Below are positions 8,454 to 16,385 of a stretch of DNA of 64,000 bases, in pieces. The notes below the pieces were generated by a model. The model made no database searches, was not told where the DNA came from, and was given only the letters and a program-made list of their open reading frames with translations. The translations under genes and the position numbers were made by a program. How positions within the stretch are numbered: position 1 is the first letter of the stretch; each line of letters begins with the position of its first letter. Source of the DNA: an uncultured Roseovarius sp. GTDB lineage: Bacteria > Pseudomonadota > Alphaproteobacteria > Rhodobacterales > Rhodobacteraceae. The DNA is taken from contig NZ_CAMYMD010000084.1 in the NCBI RefSeq assembly GCF_947259555.1, positions 1 to 64,000 of the forward strand, in the 5' to 3' direction.

Positions 8454-10769
8454 CTACGATGCTTGCCTGACTGGCAGGCGGCCTGCAAGCTGTTTGGCCA
8501 ATTTGTCGATCATCGTCTCGGGATGGATGCCCAACGCCTGCAGATCGATGTCGCGGTCTGCGTCCGGCACCGGACCGGCGTGCCATGCTTTGCTCAACGC
8601 GTCTGCCAAAGCGGGGGCTGTGGCGGGCGTCGACAGGATGGCCGGGCTCAGACGGCTCAGATCCTTGGGCCCCAGATTGTTGGTCACGACCCTGACACCC
8701 GCCGCGGCCATCTCGATCGGAGGGTGGCTGGGGTGAGGAGAGTACATCAGCGACAGGCCCAGATCGACGCTGCCCAGATAGTCCGGGTAATCTTCCCATG
8801 CCAGCTTGCCCTTGCTCTTGAGCGAGAGTTGACCGGGTAGCGACACATCGCCGTGCTGTTGGCCGATGGACACGAGCTCGATATCCTGAGGACCGAGACC
8901 TTCGTTTGTCACGAACCGCGCAAGCGCCTCGATGGCCGTGGCATACATGTTGCGGGGTACGTCCGGCCGCCCGTACAGGGCGAGGCGCCGTCGTCCGTCT
9001 TGCGGGGCCGCGCGCGTGACGCGGCTGTAACGCGAAATGTCAATCGACGGATGAAACGCGAGCGAGTCCGGTTTGGCGAAATCGAACCCAAGGTTGGCAA
9101 ACCAGTCGCGAAGGAGCGTGGTGTTGAAGATCGGCTCGAAATCGAAGTCATAGCTGGCCATCGCATCGGCGAATTCCGGGCCCCAGGGATAGAAGTGGGG
9201 CTCGAAATCCTGAATGAGATAAAGAAACCTTTTGTGCGGCATGCCGTGGCGCCGCAGGATTCTTTCTGCGACATGTGCGCTCCACCATGCAGTGGCCATG
9301 AACATGTCTGCGTTGTTCAATTTCAAGGTCTTGCTCTGAACGCCGCAATGCAGGCTGACATTCCTGGCCACGATGTTGATATCCCATCGTCCGGCCAGAC
9401 GGCCGAGCACAAAGCTCCGGGAGGCACCGGGCGACGCCAGCGGCAGGTCGGTGCAGATAAAGCGAATCTTGTGCCCGCGAGCAGCCAGCCCGAGACCGAT
9501 ATCGAGTGCCGTTGCAATCCCGGCGAAAATCTCTGTCGGGTTCAGGGTCGGAACGAGAATATTCAGCGCCGCGTGGTCCGCAGAAAAAGAGGGGGTCCAA
9601 CGCGGTTCCTTGCGCAGGTCCACGATGCTCTGGTGGGGAACGGCGGGCGCGTTGGTCTTGGGTAAAGAGGCGGGCGCCTGTGGCAACATCCCCGGAGATA
9701 ACGAATAAAGCCGCGTGTCGAACCCGTCGATCGCATTATTCAGACCAGGGCCAAGAGCTTCGCGCAGACACCAGATCGTACGCCCGGCGCTGACGGTGGC
9801 AAAACCGGCGGCAATCCGGGCAAGGTCGGTATGGCGTTGCAAGCCCAATTTGACGGCATCCCACAGATGCGCCCCGGCACCACGGGTGCGCTTGAGGAAT
9901 GGGCGTAACGGTGCGACCTGCGCGTCTCCATGCCCTATCCGCCCATCAGCCGTCGCGTCGACGAGCCGGTTATAGGCAGACTGTGCGAGGTATCGGGCCA
10001 GTCCGTAGGCGGTCGCCTCATTGCGCAGCCAGATCGCATCCGGGCGTTTGAGCCGTATGCGCCATCCCCGCCTGCGATCCACCGCGCCAATCGCGTTGGT
10101 GCCATGTTGCCGATAGTCGACCAGAGGCTCTTCGATCAGATGGACGCCGCCTGTCGCGGCAGCGAGGAGGCCCAGCCAAAGGTCATGATAGAAATGCACG
10201 CCGCTTTGCGCCGGGAACGGCAGGGCCAGCCTCAGCAATCGTGGCCGCATCAAGGTGGTCATTCCGGTAATGTTGTTTCGATAAAGCAGGCCACGCAGCC
10301 CCGGTTTGCGCATGCGCCGTTCATACGTGAACATTGAGGGTTGCAAAATTGTATGACCATCGGTGTCAACAAGCCGCGCATCGCTGTGGACCAGGTCGGC
10401 ACCGGTTTTCAAAAGTGCGGCGACGCCTTTCTCCAACCGGTCAGGTCGCCAGATGTCATCCTGATCGCTGAGTGCGATCAGGGCCGCGTCGTCCGACAGT
10501 CCTCGCGCGGTGATGAGGCGCAAGGCCTCTGTCATACCCGCCTCAAAGGCCCGCACCGAGTCGAGCGCGAAATCACTAGGCAAGATCGTGCAGGGCAGGT
10601 CCGCCGCCGCGGCCAACTCCGTAACCAAAGCATCCGAGGAGGTGTCGGCAATAACCGCGATCAGATGGCGGGGTTCATGCGTCTGCCCCGCCAACGAGCG
10701 AATCTGCGCCGAGAGAAAGGCAGGCTCGGGCCGGAAAACCGCCATGACGATGAAAATGCAAGGAGACAT
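8454..10769 (-). CDS. Two-domain glycosyltransferase (GT2 + WsaF-like GT4)
   Basis: A 771-residue protein. Residues ~1-230 form a GT-A family 2 domain: start CIFIVMAVFRPEP, then a SDQDDIW acidic nucleotide-sugar motif near residue 100. Residues ~400-770 form a GT-B domain resembling the rhamnosyltransferase WsaF: NILVPTLNPTEIFAGI, then LIQDFEPHFYPWG, and LALYGRPDVPRNMY before the donor-binding half. The linker (~230-400) is basic. Such fusions usually add two successive sugars to a growing glycan. The ATG at 10769 is preceded by AGGA at good spacing. It is followed two bases later by a sulfotransferase gene. Confidence 0.82.
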   Translation of the reverse strand: MSPCIFIVMAVFRPEPAFLSAQIRSLAGQTHEPRHLIAVIADTSSDALVTELAAAADLPCTILPSDFALDSVRAFEAGMTEALRLITARGLSDDAALIALSDQDDIWRPDRLEKGVAALLKTGADLVHSDARLVDTDGHTILQPSMFTYERRMRKPGLRGLLYRNNITGMTTLMRPRLLRLALPFPAQSGVHFYHDLWLGLLAAATGGVHLIEEPLVDYRQHGTNAIGAVDRRRGWRIRLKRPDAIWLRNEATAYGLARYLAQSAYNRLVDATADGRIGHGDAQVAPLRPFLKRTRGAGAHLWDAVKLGLQRHTDLARIAAGFATVSAGRTIWCLREALGPGLNNAIDGFDTRLYSLSPGMLPQAPASLPKTNAPAVPHQSIVDLRKEPRWTPSFSADHAALNILVPTLNPTEIFAGIATALDIGLGLAARGHKIRFICTDLPLASPGASRSFVLGRLAGRWDINIVARNVSLHCGVQSKTLKLNNADMFMATAWWSAHVAERILRRHGMPHKRFLYLIQDFEPHFYPWGPEFADAMASYDFDFEPIFNTTLLRDWFANLGFDFAKPDSLAFHPSIDISRYSRVTRAAPQDGRRRLALYGRPDVPRNMYATAIEALARFVTNEGLGPQDIELVSIGQQHGDVSLPGQLSLKSKGKLAWEDYPDYLGSVDLGLSLMYSPHPSHPPIEMAAAGVRVVTNNLGPKDLSRLSPAILSTPATAPALADALSKAWHAGPVPDADRDIDLQALGIHPETMIDKLAKQLAGRLPVRQAS

Positions 10770-10898
10770 CAGATCCTGAAATACAGACGATTTACTGCCA
10801 ATTAGCCGACCGGTGTCGGCTTTGCAAGATCGAGGCCCCGGTATGCGGTCAAGCTGGACCGGAGTGCTTTGATCAGCGGATTAAAAGGTTTAGACAAA

Positions 10899-11006
10899 TC
10901 AGGCGGCCTTGAGGTAGCTCCAGCATTCGGCCAGAGCGTAGAGATCGTAAGTTTCGCCGTTTGCGTCGAACATGTCGCTAAAGATACGCGCACCGATCCC
11001 GCGCAC
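10899..11006 (-). other. Short orphan reading frame, likely gene remnant
   Basis: In the 319-base stretch between the glycosyltransferase and the aspartate dehydrogenase-like gene, a 35-residue frame from GTG 11006 encodes a protein-like end containing FDANGETYDLYALAEC. No ribosome site is evident and a stop lies just upstream, so it looks like the tail of a decayed gene. I do not recognise the family. The rest of the stretch shows nothing else. Confidence 0.3.
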
Positions 11007-11088
11007 GTGAGCTCTTTTTCATTGAGTTGATCTTGGCATTTGGCGGATTTTGTCTAGGCTGGCGGTTAAATACAAGCGCGAGGTGTGG

Positions 11089-11898
11089 ATGCATTTGGGA
11101 ATTATTGGCTACGGCAACATCGCGGAGAGCCTTACAAAACTCCTTGAATCCCAGCCAGTCGAGAAGATAACGGTTCTGGTCCGTACAACCGCACTGGAGA
11201 GAGCTCGCACCAAACTTCAGTCCTCTAAAGCAGCCAACACCATTGAGGTTACAACGGACCTTGCTGACGTCCTATCAGCAAAGCCGGATCTCGTGATCGA
11301 ATGCGCAGGGCATAGCGCTGTGGAGGACCTGGGCCCAAGAATCCTCGGTTCGGGCATCACTCTACTGCTTGTATCAATCGGCGCACTCGCCACTTATGAG
11401 GTTATGGCAAAGCTCCGACAGGCTGCGGACGACGGGGATGCCACGTTGGTGCTTCCCGCCGGGGCAATTGGTGGCATTGATCTACTGGCTGCCCTCGCGC
11501 CTATGGGGGATCTCAAGGTTTGCTATCGCGGCACAAAACCTCCAGCCGCATGGAAGGGAACACCGGCAAGCGACCTTCTTGACCTGAATACGCTGAGCGG
11601 CCCCAATGTCTTCTTCTCAGGCACGGCACGGCAGGCAGCTCGCGAGTATCCGAAAAATGCGAACGTCGCGGCGACGCTGGCACTAGCAGGGGCGGGCTTC
11701 GACGAGACCGCAGTTGACTTGGTGGCTGACCCTGCGGCTACTGGCAACCAGCATGCCTACGAGGTGATTTCTCCCGTCTGCCGATACTCGATCGAAATCG
11801 AGAACACTGCCTCAGGAGCAAACTCGAAAACCTCTGTCACCACGATCTACAGCGTTTTGAGAGAAATAAATCGCTTCCGAAACCCTGTGGTCATATGA
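11089..11898 (+). CDS. nadX: Aspartate dehydrogenase-like NAD(P)-dependent oxidoreductase
   Basis: A 269-residue protein starting at ATG 11089 (GAGG five bases upstream); a TTG at 11050 is open but adds no conserved sequence. It begins with a Rossmann motif, GIIGYGNIAESL (residues 3-14), carries PAGAIGGIDLLAAL in the middle, and has NQHAYEV where the family holds its catalytic histidine. The family oxidises L-aspartate to iminoaspartate for NAD synthesis, or runs in reverse. It stands alone, opposite in direction to the genes on both sides, with gene remnants on each flank and lower GC than the core genes. Its link to the polysaccharide is unclear. The symbol is by family only. Confidence 0.7.
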   Translation: MHLGIIGYGNIAESLTKLLESQPVEKITVLVRTTALERARTKLQSSKAANTIEVTTDLADVLSAKPDLVIECAGHSAVEDLGPRILGSGITLLLVSIGALATYEVMAKLRQAADDGDATLVLPAGAIGGIDLLAALAPMGDLKVCYRGTKPPAAWKGTPASDLLDLNTLSGPNVFFSGTARQAAREYPKNANVAATLALAGAGFDETAVDLVADPAATGNQHAYEVISPVCRYSIEIENTASGANSKTSVTTIYSVLREINRFRNPVVI

Positions 11899-11980
11899 TC
11901 CGGAACAGGTTTGTTTCCATTGAATTGCCCCTAGATTTGTAGACGTCTTGCTTTGTAATTTTGGAAGCAACGAGGACGAG

Positions 11981-12073
11981 ATGTCCGCTAACGGATTCAC
12001 ATACGAATTCAAGCGGGACGCGGTCGCTCAGGTGGTTGACCGGTGCGCGAGGTTGCCGAGCGGGACATCTTAA
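11981..12073 (+). pseudogene. IS3-family transposase OrfA remnant
   Basis: A 30-codon frame with FTYEFKRDAVAQVVDR, the N-terminal signature of IS3-family OrfA proteins (usually followed by a GYxVxEVAERLG helix-turn-helix). In the next frame the sequence continues with VREVAER, so a small frameshift separates two pieces of the same motif, and homology then ends. No OrfB or terminal inverted repeats are visible. It is a decayed insertion sequence within 11899-12181, where nothing else is seen. Confidence 0.6.
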
Positions 12074-12181
12074 GCTCTTCCGGGCCGCAGCCCGCCTGTG
12101 CGCGGCAGAAACAGCCTGCGCCAACAGGGCAGGCAGCAGCAAGGTTCCAACTGGATGAAAGTTCAGTGGCAGGTTAGCAGG

Positions 12182-13678
12182 TCATTTCGAAAATGCCGTT
12201 TTGACTGTGCGCATGGGCGCGGTCATTCGCCATGAGGTGCTGTTTAGCAATTCCTCATTCTGAAATTCTAAAACTTCAATCTTCTCAAGCGCTTCGTTCA
12301 GCGCCGTTTCAAGCTGCGCGGCCCGTTCTGACTCGGTTTTCCTTTTATCTTGAGCGGTTTCTACGTCAAGGCGCGTATTCTCCAGCATACGGGTCAAAGC
12401 TGCCGTTTCTTCGAACCTGGTCGCCTTTTCAATATCTAGTGCCCGCTGTGTTACCTTGATCTCCGATTCAAGCTGCGTCGCACGCTCCGATGCTGACTTC
12501 CAACTGTTCTGAGCGTTGGCCAATTCAGATTGTGCGGCCCCTACTTCCTGTTCATAGGCCTTGAGCTCGGCTTGCGTGGCTTCAAGTGCGTGTTCGGCAT
12601 TCTCTGCGCGCGCGACCGCTTCGAGCGTTGCAGCTTGTGCGGCTGTCAGGTCATGGTCATGGGTCCTGAGCTCGGCTTGCGTGGCTTCAAGCGCACGCTC
12701 TGTGGCGACCAAAGACTTTTCAAGCCGCGCTTTCTCTTCTGAAACAGTGGTGAGTTTCGTCTGCACATCAAAAACCAGACTTTGACTCTCTGACACCTTG
12801 CGGCTCCGCTGCTCATAGGCATCGCTCAGATCTGCAAGTTCTTGTTTTGTGCTTTTCAGCTTCTCTTGTACTTCGGCAAGTGCTTTTGTGGATGACGCGA
12901 TTTTCGACTTTAACGTGCGAGTTTCCTCAATCGCAGCCAAACTTTGGCCAAGCCGTCGAAAAACAAGCTGAATATCCCGAGGAACCTCACCGTTCTCGCG
13001 CGCTTTCATAAGGCTCTTAAGACGGCTTGGCTGCTCTTCTCCAATAGGAAAAACAGTGAGTCCCGCACCTTCGCGAAACTCCAGTCTCTCAAGTCGTCCC
13101 AGTTGCTTTGCCAGCGTGACTCCATGGTCTGAATCTCGCCGGAGTGCGTTGGTGCCATGGATAATCATGATTGCATTGCTTTGTAACAATCTGATCAGGT
13201 CCTCAACATGTGGGTAGTCATTTTCCGCCAATGCATCGAGGTCGATAAAAAGAAGGTCGAGGCTATTTTCAATTATGGTTTCAATCGCTTCAGTCGTTCC
13301 GAGGCAAGTTCTGATATCAGAAATGTCTTCATAGAATTGTTCTGCGTGCTCGCTCAGGACGGAAGGGGGCTGCACCCGCGCTGCGCCGCTATCGCGGTCT
13401 ATCCAAAATCCAAAGCCAGAACAGCACCCTTGCGTGTTGAGCTTGTCAATCGCCTGACAGAACAGAAAATGCGCGAAACCGTCACCAACCCCTAGCACCC
13501 CAACATGTTTTATACGCGCATCGGCAGCCAGCCAAAGCAACATTGGCGCATGAAGTTGGACCGGCGAGTTCACACGAAAACGCGGGCGCCAGAACAATGG
13601 TTTTATTGTTGCCGGTGCGAAGAACTCGTGTGTCGTTGTGGCGACCATGGTTTCCGAGGATTGGTTGCTCAGGTTCAT
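12182..13678 (-). CDS. Methyltransferase-like protein with long coiled coil
   Basis: A 498-residue protein. The N-terminal ~230 residues resemble a class I SAM methyltransferase fold (HVGVLGVGDG at ~58-67, LDLLFIDLDA later), but the glycine-rich loop is not canonical. Residues ~250-480 are a continuous coiled coil rich in Ala, Glu, Gln and Ser, containing a 35-residue internal duplication built on ALEATQAEL. The end, LLNSTSWRMTAPMR, is a motif often found after coiled coils in surface-glycan glycosyltransferases. It is the last gene of a six-gene operon and its ATG overlaps the upstream stop by four bases. It may act as a scaffold or chain-length factor; that is inference. Confidence 0.65.
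   Translation of the reverse strand: MNLSNQSSETMVATTTHEFFAPATIKPLFWRPRFRVNSPVQLHAPMLLWLAADARIKHVGVLGVGDGFAHFLFCQAIDKLNTQGCCSGFGFWIDRDSGAARVQPPSVLSEHAEQFYEDISDIRTCLGTTEAIETIIENSLDLLFIDLDALAENDYPHVEDLIRLLQSNAIMIIHGTNALRRDSDHGVTLAKQLGRLERLEFREGAGLTVFPIGEEQPSRLKSLMKARENGEVPRDIQLVFRRLGQSLAAIEETRTLKSKIASSTKALAEVQEKLKSTKQELADLSDAYEQRSRKVSESQSLVFDVQTKLTTVSEEKARLEKSLVATERALEATQAELRTHDHDLTAAQAATLEAVARAENAEHALEATQAELKAYEQEVGAAQSELANAQNSWKSASERATQLESEIKVTQRALDIEKATRFEETAALTRMLENTRLDVETAQDKRKTESERAAQLETALNEALEKIEVLEFQNEELLNSTSWRMTAPMRTVKTAFSK
12562..12694. repeat. Direct repeat inside the coiled-coil gene
   Basis: A 28-base stretch starting TGAGCTCGGCTTGCG occurs at 12562-12589 and again at 12667-12694 with one difference. 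The 105-base period equals 35 codons, or five heptads, so the coiled coil grew by in-frame duplication. Confidence 0.75.
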
Positions 13679-14364
13679 TCTCCGTGGTCCTTACTCATCT
13701 TTAGACGTTGCTCTATCGCCTCTGCCGCGTGCATTTCATAGAATGGCTTCTTTGTCGAATAAGTCGCCTGCGCAAGGGCATTGTTGATCCGGCTTAGAGC
13801 GTCCCGGCCCAAAAGCCCCGGCGCGACATCGAAGACAGCCATGCGACCAGTTGTTTCGCGTGGCCTGACCCAGTCTTCGACCACATGATACGGTCGGCGC
13901 TCGGTGTAGTCATCAAAGAGCACTGTGACTGGCTGGGTGATGCGCGTCATTACCGTCATCATACAGGCGGCGCGAAAGCGCCCGTCAATCAATACCACAT
14001 CTGGATGACGAAAGAACGGCTCATCCCAGATGGAAAGCGGATACTTATGGAATTGGGCCCAATGTGTATTATCCAAAGGCCGACCCCAGGTGCCAGTGGG
14101 GCCGATATCTGCATGATACACGGTTGCGGGTGATGGCATATTCTGAGCGTCGATGTGACTTTGAAGCCGTATCGCCCAGAGCCAGTCAGACTCGACACTG
14201 AATATCAGCTTGCCGGGCATCTCGGATGCCAGCACGGTCGAACCGCCCGAGCCATATTCCAAAATTACCTGCGCTGCCTTGTAGGCTGAAGTCAGGTACG
14301 CCGCCTCATCCTCGGGAAAAGAGAGTTCAGGCCGAGGGACGCGGGATGTGTCACATGCATTCAC
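13675..14364 (-). CDS. SAM-dependent methyltransferase-like protein
   Basis: A 229-residue protein with EYGSGGST (residues 36-43), a good match to motif I of class I methyltransferases, followed by FSVESD (acidic end of strand 2) and VLIDGRFR plus VLFDDY further on. It has no signal peptide or membrane segment. Proteins of this type sit in polysaccharide loci, where they may methylate sugars. Its stop overlaps the start of the downstream coiled-coil gene by four bases (ATGA), so the two are translationally coupled, and both share methyltransferase-like character. The substrate is unknown. Confidence 0.65.
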   Translation of the reverse strand: MNACDTSRVPRPELSFPEDEAAYLTSAYKAAQVILEYGSGGSTVLASEMPGKLIFSVESDWLWAIRLQSHIDAQNMPSPATVYHADIGPTGTWGRPLDNTHWAQFHKYPLSIWDEPFFRHPDVVLIDGRFRAACMMTVMTRITQPVTVLFDDYTERRPYHVVEDWVRPRETTGRMAVFDVAPGLLGRDALSRINNALAQATYSTKKPFYEMHAAEAIEQRLKMSKDHGE

Positions 14365-14403
14365 GCTCTTTGGGCTCCCGTAGACAGAGTACTTGATTTT
14401 AAC

Positions 14404-15438
14404 TTATTTGAGTGCCTCCTCGAGTCTTTCTTCATCACATATGAGATCCAAGTCGTCATCCTTGTTCGAAGTATATCCAACACGGAACTCATCGGCGAGC
14501 GGACCGGAGAAGAAATGCGTCATGACGTAGTCGACGCCGAATTGATTGACCGTCCGCTGATCAGGATTAAAGAACATTCCACCCGAGGGATGTGATGAAA
14601 TGATCTCATAGGATGGGAAGTAGGTGACATCGTCGAAATCGTCAGCCATTTCCCCGGCCACACCACGGAGCACGGATTTTGAGTAGACCGCAGCGGAAAG
14701 GACGTGATTGTCGGTGGCTGTGGCGGTCAGTGGCACGGGCGAGACGGTCAGCAGGGTTCGCGCCCCGGAATTGACGGCCCTGAGCCGCTCGCGCACGCCC
14801 TTCATATCAGCCAGGATCTCGGCATGGCGCAGGTTGTGAAACCGATATTTCTTGGGGTCATGGCTGCCTGCGACCGTGCCGGGGGCCATGGGGAACATGG
14901 TGCCATCCTCTAAGTTTTCCCAGCCCTCGGTCAGCCCGAGGGTAAAGACGAACAGATCGAGCGTCTCGAACATCTTGCGCACCTTGGCAAGATGCCGCTC
15001 GCGCAGAGCAAGAACGCTTTCGGCGCTGTCCTGCCCCACCGGGTCGACGCTGGGGCGCAACGCGTCAAAGAAGCGGCCCTGTTTTTCCCAGACCCGCTCT
15101 GCTGGGGTGCGTTCACCGAATGCCTCGTCGAAGAGCTGGATGAGTTGGCGCGTGGTGTAGATGTTGCCATAGCGGCAAGAAAAGACACCAAAGCCCCAGC
15201 GGCGCGCGTCGGCCTCAGACTCGAAAAGCGGAGGCGCAGGTTCCATATCCATGAAATTTGCGCCACGCCGGGCCAGGTTGTTGCCAATATGCTGTGCGAA
15301 ACAACTTCCAGCGGTTGCGACTTTGTGCTCTTTCTTCAACGTGAGCGGCTGCCAAAGGTCTTCGAGGTCGGCATAGTGGCGCTCTGCAACCGCAGGCCTC
15401 CAGAAGGCTTTTTGGGGTTGGAGTTTGTAGGGGTTCAT
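14404..15438 (-). CDS. GSCFA-domain protein
   Basis: A 344-residue protein carrying the family signature TAGSCFAQHIG (GSCFA at residues 44-48), plus FTLGLTEGW and LLTVSPVPL blocks of the same family. GSCFA proteins are related to SGNH/GDSL-type hydrolases and acyltransferases, and they occur next to glycan genes; their reaction is not established. Here the gene overlaps the upstream alpha/beta-hydrolase by four bases and precedes the methyltransferase-like gene by 39. A role in adding or removing an acyl group on the polysaccharide is plausible inference. Confidence 0.82.
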   Translation of the reverse strand: MNPYKLQPQKAFWRPAVAERHYADLEDLWQPLTLKKEHKVATAGSCFAQHIGNNLARRGANFMDMEPAPPLFESEADARRWGFGVFSCRYGNIYTTRQLIQLFDEAFGERTPAERVWEKQGRFFDALRPSVDPVGQDSAESVLALRERHLAKVRKMFETLDLFVFTLGLTEGWENLEDGTMFPMAPGTVAGSHDPKKYRFHNLRHAEILADMKGVRERLRAVNSGARTLLTVSPVPLTATATDNHVLSAAVYSKSVLRGVAGEMADDFDDVTYFPSYEIISSHPSGGMFFNPDQRTVNQFGVDYVMTHFFSGPLADEFRVGYTSNKDDDLDLICDEERLEEALK

Positions 15439-16376
15439 GATTTTCGATCCTTTGACAGCATATGGCTCTTCAAGACAGTCGCCAGTTCGATGTCAGTTTT
15501 CCCCCAAAGCTTACTCGATGCCTCCGTTTTAGGTGGCGCGTCTGCAGATCGTACTCCAGCCAAGAGCGAATGCGTCCTTATCAGTTCTTCCGAGCCTATC
15601 GCCGAACATACAATGGCGGAGCGTATCCATGGAGCATATGCCTCAAAAGAGGGACTGTGCCCGAATTTGCCAAAAAAACCCACATTGAGTATGATTCGCA
15701 TGTCTTTCTTGTACGGCACCGCAGAAAAAAAAGGGACCATGTGGTTCTTAATGTGAAAGGAGTCTGTGGATGACTGAACGTAAACGACGAAGTTTGGAAC
15801 TTGATCTGCATATAATTGCCTGACATCACCCGTTACGCACTGGAGCAATTCATTCGCCTCGGCGGTTTCAGACCAGCAACTTGAGCGATAATTCTCTACA
15901 TGACGAGGGTAGTAATCGGTTATTTTTGTTTGAGGGTTGCCAACAATGGCAACACTATCTGGATGATGCCAACTGTAGTAAAGTGCGGCAAATCCCCCTC
16001 CTGATGTGCCAAAATAAATGGTTCTTTCGATATTAAGTGCGACGCAAATAGCATCAAATAGCTCCCTAAGAATTTTCTGCGAGGGGAAGCCGTCGTGGCC
16101 TGCATACCAAGACATGCTAAAGTTGCTTCCGGTCAGCATCGTTGGATCCGAAACCGCAAGCTGATGGGTGACGCTATCTAACTCAGGTATGAAAGGAACG
16201 AACGCGGGAACTTCACGCGACACGCGATCAATAGCGCCATGAAACAGGATTAGCAACGTTTTGCAGCCAGAGGGACCGGACTTGAATCTTACAGGAATTT
16301 CATGGTCCATGTTCCGAAAGCGGAACTCCACCGTATCACTGGCTAGCAAATTCTTGACTTGTTTCTCGAATGTCAT
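15435..16376 (-). CDS. Alpha/beta-hydrolase-like protein
   Basis: A 313-residue protein with ILFHGAID (oxyanion-hole region, ~43-50) and a nucleophile elbow FGTSGGG with serine near residue 125, followed by AALYYSWHHPDS. A distal histidine (FGHSP, ~250) could complete the triad. There is no signal peptide, so it acts in the cytoplasm. It lies nine bases after a GT2 gene and overlaps the GSCFA gene by four, which suggests an esterase, deacylase or acyl-transfer role in glycan decoration. GC content is lower than in the flanking core genes, fitting an acquired cassette. Confidence 0.65.
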   Translation of the reverse strand: MTFEKQVKNLLASDTVEFRFRNMDHEIPVRFKSGPSGCKTLLILFHGAIDRVSREVPAFVPFIPELDSVTHQLAVSDPTMLTGSNFSMSWYAGHDGFPSQKILRELFDAICVALNIERTIYFGTSGGGFAALYYSWHHPDSVAIVGNPQTKITDYYPRHVENYRSSCWSETAEANELLQCVTGDVRQLYADQVPNFVVYVQSSTDSFHIKNHMVPFFSAVPYKKDMRIILNVGFFGKFGHSPSFEAYAPWIRSAIVCSAIGSEELIRTHSLLAGVRSADAPPKTEASSKLWGKTDIELATVLKSHMLSKDRKS

Positions 16377-16385
16377 GGGCCCTCC

